Shown: positions 7,344 through 10,058 of the stretch, one piece after another
Numbering within the stretch: position 1 is the first letter of the stretch
Layout: each line of letters opens with the position of its first letter
Source: Echinostoma caproni
Lineage: Eukaryota > Platyhelminthes > Trematoda > Plagiorchiida > Echinostomatidae
NCBI GenBank assembly: GCA_900618425.1
Contig: UZAN01059178.1
Location: 1,459-11,516 of the forward strand
DNA length: 10,058 nt
Direction of reading: 5' to 3'
Notes under the pieces: model-generated
What the model was told of the DNA's origin: nothing
Databases searched by the model: none
What the model saw: only the letters and a program-made list of their open reading frames with translations
Position numbers and translations under genes: made by a program

Positions 7344-8235
7344 TTGTTTGTCATCTTGCTTATATACGATAAGACAAAACCCATCGTTGTATGCTTGTTA
7401 CGGACCTCGTGCCTAGCTCATTTCACCACTAGCCTCCGGGGTTATTTACGAGGAAATTTCGCAATACAGTTCACAATTATTCATTAAACGGACTTAGACA
7501 AAGAAGTCAGTCAGAACTAACTCTCAGTTGAGTAGTTAGAGGTTACATAATTATAACTGTATTATTTTTGCCCAGGATGCCGCATATACTCGTTCAGTTT
7601 GGTTCATGAAACCAACCATAAACCCGACATTTCTGTTTGCTAGTTTTTTCTATTGTCCATCGACTAACCGTTACATCAATCAAGGAATAGAAAAATTCGG
7701 AACCAACTGAGAGCAGCATCAAGACAAAGACTTTGACAGAATACATTTAAACTAAACAGGAATGAAAATTGATTAGCTGAACCAGGGACAAGCTCCGTAG
7801 CTGGCAACGGGCCTCCGTGAGCCACAATAACATGATTCAGTGGATAGCCCATGGTGAAAAGATTTACATGCAAGGTTAATTTTCTGCAATTACAATCCTC
7901 ACTTTGGAACGCGGAGATGTTACGTCCCAGGACTAATCCAACTATTGTATGTATTTGAGGAAGTTCTCTCCTGTTGCGGCTTAACCTCACCTAAGTGGTG
8001 AACTACACGATCGACGGCCAAAACCGGATAGCACGAACTGCTCACAACACCTCCTAGCAAGAATAAAATGAGTGTTCAGCGCTTTTTGTCGGTCATAACA
8101 CAGGTTGCGAAAGTTTACGACCGAGTCATAAGCATAGGGGCTAGTACTGAGATGAGTGAAAAATAATACCCGCAACAAGCTCGCACAGATGGGTTGTGCT
8201 ATACCGTGCATATTCGAAGTGAGAAACGGTTTGAT
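7344..8235. other. Gene-free stretch between the two SINE copies
   Basis: No recognisable gene or further SINE copy was seen. A 104-codon minus-strand frame (7676-7990) shows no motif. A short hairpin TTGGTTCATGAAACCAA lies near 7600. Confidence 0.45.
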
Positions 8236-8237
8236 CG

Positions 8238-8403
8238 GCAGCCCGATGACCGAGTGGGTAGCGTGCTCACGTTNNGGGTCGATGAATTCGCGCACTGCCC
8301 TGATGAGATCCAACCAGATTGGAACAGCTGCCCTATTCGTCCCGGCTTTTCGGCTCAAGCCTCGTTCACTCAATGAATGTATCACACACTGTGTACTTCA
8401 ATG
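8238..8403 (+). mobile_element. tRNA-derived SINE, copy 2, B box missing at NN
   Basis: This is the same family as 7143-7335 in reverse orientation. GCAGCCCGATGACCGAGTGG parallels the head of copy 1, including the A box at 8247-8258. The body, from GGTCGATGAATTCGC through CTGATGAGATCC, AACAGCTGCCCTATTC, GCTTTTCGGCTCAAGCCTC and GTACTTCAATG, aligns along its length with copy 1. Between the A box and body, about 31 bases are absent compared with copy 1, including the B box. The break coincides with two undetermined bases at 8274-8275. Either the assembly collapsed here or the element carries a real internal deletion. Confidence 0.65.
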
Positions 8404-8404
8404 T

Positions 8405-8424
8405 TTGTTGTGTGTGTGTATGTG
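8405..8424. repeat. TG-rich run after the SINE body
   Basis: TTGTTGTGTGTGTGTATGTG follows directly on the end of detectable SINE homology. It may be the element's simple-sequence tail or an unrelated microsatellite; copy 1 has only a weak TGTG counterpart at this point. Confidence 0.4.
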
Positions 8425-9727
8425 CTGGAGAACACTGGAACATATGACGTGAACGGTATAGCACACTGAAAGGCGAAAGTTCTTCAGATGAAAATTAGAT
8501 CACAGTGTTCCTTCATCATGATAAGCGCTTGGATTAAAAAATTTACATTAAAAAATACAATAATCAAAAAAATCAAAACTCTAGCCTAACGGTGTCCTCG
8601 CCTCACGAAGTTATTTGTGCTAGCTCAGCAGGAATTTGTAAGATGTACACAACAGGATGAGATCAATTGTAACTCAATGCTGATCCATGGCATTTTGCCA
8701 GTGGAAATGAAAACATAAACATATTTGTCACTCTATTCCAGTTTATTTCTTCTCGAAGTAACCACAAGATTAATAAAGAAGAAGAATACTGAACAAATAC
8801 AATGTACAAACAAATTAAAATACACCAGAATGCCTGACCAATGTACCCGCGCTTACAGTATGTAGCTCGTGGACTGTGTGACCTCAGAATTAGAGATTTC
8901 GTCTTCAAACCTCAAAGATTCGCTCTGTATAGGCCTGATGAATTCCAAAATAGGACAATAAAGCTGCTTAGCGGTCTGTGTCGGCCGGAAAATACAACTA
9001 TTTAAAATTTAAAATGCATGAAGCTAATCAAAAGGAAATAAGCTGTCTTAAGCAATGAGGAACAGAGAATTAGAGAGACCCGTGTGCTTGTGAATTCGAG
9101 TGGAATTACAACTGAGGGTATTTGGTTCATATCGCGCGTTTGTGTTCGTGCAACAACCAGTCAAATGTAAATGTCCAGAATTTTTCAATAATTAATAGAA
9201 TACTCCAAAACCAGCTGAATCAAAGCCTTCATGTACTGAACTTTAACACGACATTCATCGCCGCTGGTTCAATGATTATCGATTTAAAAAATAAACAAAT
9301 GTCATGGAACACGGTCTATGAACAAGCTTCAGCAGGGAGGTGAAGTTCAGCTGTGGTATGAGCTGACGGACAGGGTGACAACACAACCACACACTTGCAA
9401 AGCGAATTCCATGCGACGGGTTGGGAGCTCAGATTTAAGTCGGATAGATTGAATTACACTGCTGATAAACTCTTATGAGGGAAGAAATTCAGTGCTTCCG
9501 GATTCTGTGAAACTATGAATGGAGTATTGCAAATGGTGGCAAAGTTGGGACGAAGGCAATTCAACTCAGCGGTACTTATCTCATACCACGACCACCACGA
9601 CCGCTGCCACCACCACCACTGCGACAACAACAATAACAACAACAGATAAATCACGAAGAAGTGAACTTCCTAGAGAGTTCTAAGAAAATGTGAATGGAGC
9701 TGCGGTTCACATACAGAGAAAACGTAC
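8425..9727. other. Gene-free stretch, probable flank of the right-edge gene
   Basis: Nothing recognisable is encoded on either strand. If the exons at 9728-9969 are real, the 3' end of that minus-strand gene should lie in the right part of this stretch, but I could not identify the last exon or a poly(A) signal with confidence. A trinucleotide-rich run lies at 9585-9645. Confidence 0.4.
9585..9645. repeat. CCA/CAA trinucleotide-rich low complexity
   Basis: ACCACGACCACCACGACC is followed by CCACCACCACCACTGC and then CAACAACAATAACAACAAC. This is an impure trinucleotide tract. It reads as Trp-rich or Leu-rich nonsense on the minus strand, so it is not coding. Confidence 0.75.
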
Positions 9728-9969
9728 TCGCGGCACTTGTAGACAAAACGTTCTCATTTCGACCGCTTGTATGACCGCATGTTCGAGCAATACAACAATC
9801 AGACACCATTCGCCCATTGCACTGTACGTGTACTCATAGTAGGCCTGAAATAGATCGATAAAATAATACGATGATAAATGAAATTCTTTGCTCACCCCAC
9901 TCTCATGACTCCGATGATAAATATCTCCTCCGATCCATTTGGCGTTTCCGGTTACATTAAAATAAATAT
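9728..9969 (-). CDS. Two exons of a possible DRAM/TMEM150-like membrane protein (partial)
   Basis: Minus strand. Exon A (9969-9896, after a TTTCTTTCGTCAG acceptor) encodes IYFNVTGNAKWIGGDIYHRS and HESG, with an NVT glycosylation site. Exon B (9844-9728) encodes AYYEYTYSAMGEW, the hydrophobic run CLIVVLLEHAVIQAV, then EMRTFCLQVPR. Exon B ends at a GTACGT donor candidate. Joining across the 51-nt intron keeps frame. From memory, the pattern Gly/Ala-Tyr, Ser-Ala-x-x-Glu-Trp, about 16 membrane residues, acidic residue and Leu-x-Val matches the last transmembrane segment of the FRAG1/DRAM/TMEM150 family (lysosomal or plasma-membrane proteins with six helices) without gaps. The Glu-His inside the helix is atypical. 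Earlier exons would lie beyond 10058. The intron length is divisible by three, so the whole stretch is also one open frame of 94 codons. Confidence 0.35.
9845..9895 (-). other. 51-nt mini-intron candidate
   Basis: On the minus strand it begins GTGAGC and ends TCGATCTATTTCAG, both good GT-AG signals. Its length is 51 nt, so reading through would add 17 codons without a stop. Introns this short are common in flatworm genes. Confidence 0.45.
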
Positions 9970-10058
9970 CTGACGAAAGAAACGTTTGCAATAAGGTGAA
10001 ATTTTGGAGGATGTGGAATACATGTCTGTTTGTATATCCGTCTGTATGTACCTACGTA

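Noticed and set aside
7181..7487. Short plus-strand frames containing GDRTRDRTDRAQA and GIEPGTAQTERKR
   Set aside because: They are translations of the antisense of the SINE tRNA-like head; such peptides are common false proteins over tRNA-derived repeats.
8156..8452. 98-codon plus-strand frame and a 132-codon minus-strand frame crossing the NN
   Set aside because: Both run through SINE copy 2 and two undetermined bases; they are shadows of a non-coding repeat.
8621..8632. TAGCTCAGCAGG matches the Pol III A-box consensus
   Set aside because: No B box is found at tRNA-like distance downstream, and no stems form, so it is taken as a chance match.
9454..9654. Minus-strand frame with Leu-rich then Trp-rich segment
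   Set aside because: It is the translation of the CAA and CCA trinucleotide tract, with low complexity and no protein signal.
1..10058. CRISPR arrays, bacterial operons, phage genes or a defence system
   Set aside because: No regular spaced repeats, no Shine-Dalgarno-led gene strings and no long coding frames; all evidence points to a repeat-rich animal genome.

Overview
This reads as nuclear DNA of a metazoan, most likely a flatworm and perhaps a digenean fluke. No reading frame exceeds 150 codons, and nothing looks like an operon. Recognisable coding sequence consists of broken non-LTR retrotransposon (LINE) protein fragments, tRNA-derived short elements with Pol III A and B boxes, and one or two candidate exons beside very short GT-AG introns. 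The host assignment is an inference from LINE sequence style, short introns and moderate GC; it does not come from a marker gene.

Layout. Bases 1-1300 hold no recognisable gene, but 446-664 carries two intron-like GT-AG segments of 40 and 46 nt on the minus strand. Bases 1552-2346 (minus) are an endonuclease-domain fragment of a LINE, split by a roughly 230-bp insert (about 1921-2151) that is flanked by near-identical copies of the target sequence. Bases 2690-4558 (minus) are a second, decayed LINE: a coiled-coil, ORF1-like piece, an endonuclease tail, a linker, and a reverse transcriptase with frameshifts, stops and a lost catalytic aspartate. A third reverse-transcriptase scrap lies at 4771-4905 (minus). 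All LINE pieces share one orientation.

Bases 5000-6755 are mostly featureless, apart from a CA microsatellite. At 6756-7000 is the most distinctive structure. A tRNA-like gene has A and B boxes matching consensus and ends exactly at one arm of a perfect 23-bp inverted repeat, whose 3' arm carries a T4 Pol III stop. The unit is bracketed by a 12-bp direct repeat.

Two copies of one tRNA-derived SINE family follow in opposite orientation: 7143-7335 (minus) and 8238-8403 (plus). The second lacks the B-box region exactly where the assembly has two N bases.

The right end (9728-9969, minus) holds two candidate exons separated by a 51-nt intron. They encode a segment that resembles, from memory, the last membrane helix of the FRAG1/DRAM/TMEM150 family. 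Its upstream exons would lie beyond the window.

I see no evidence for a multi-gene system. The interest is in the short Pol III-type elements, the nested insertion and the small-intron gene fragment.
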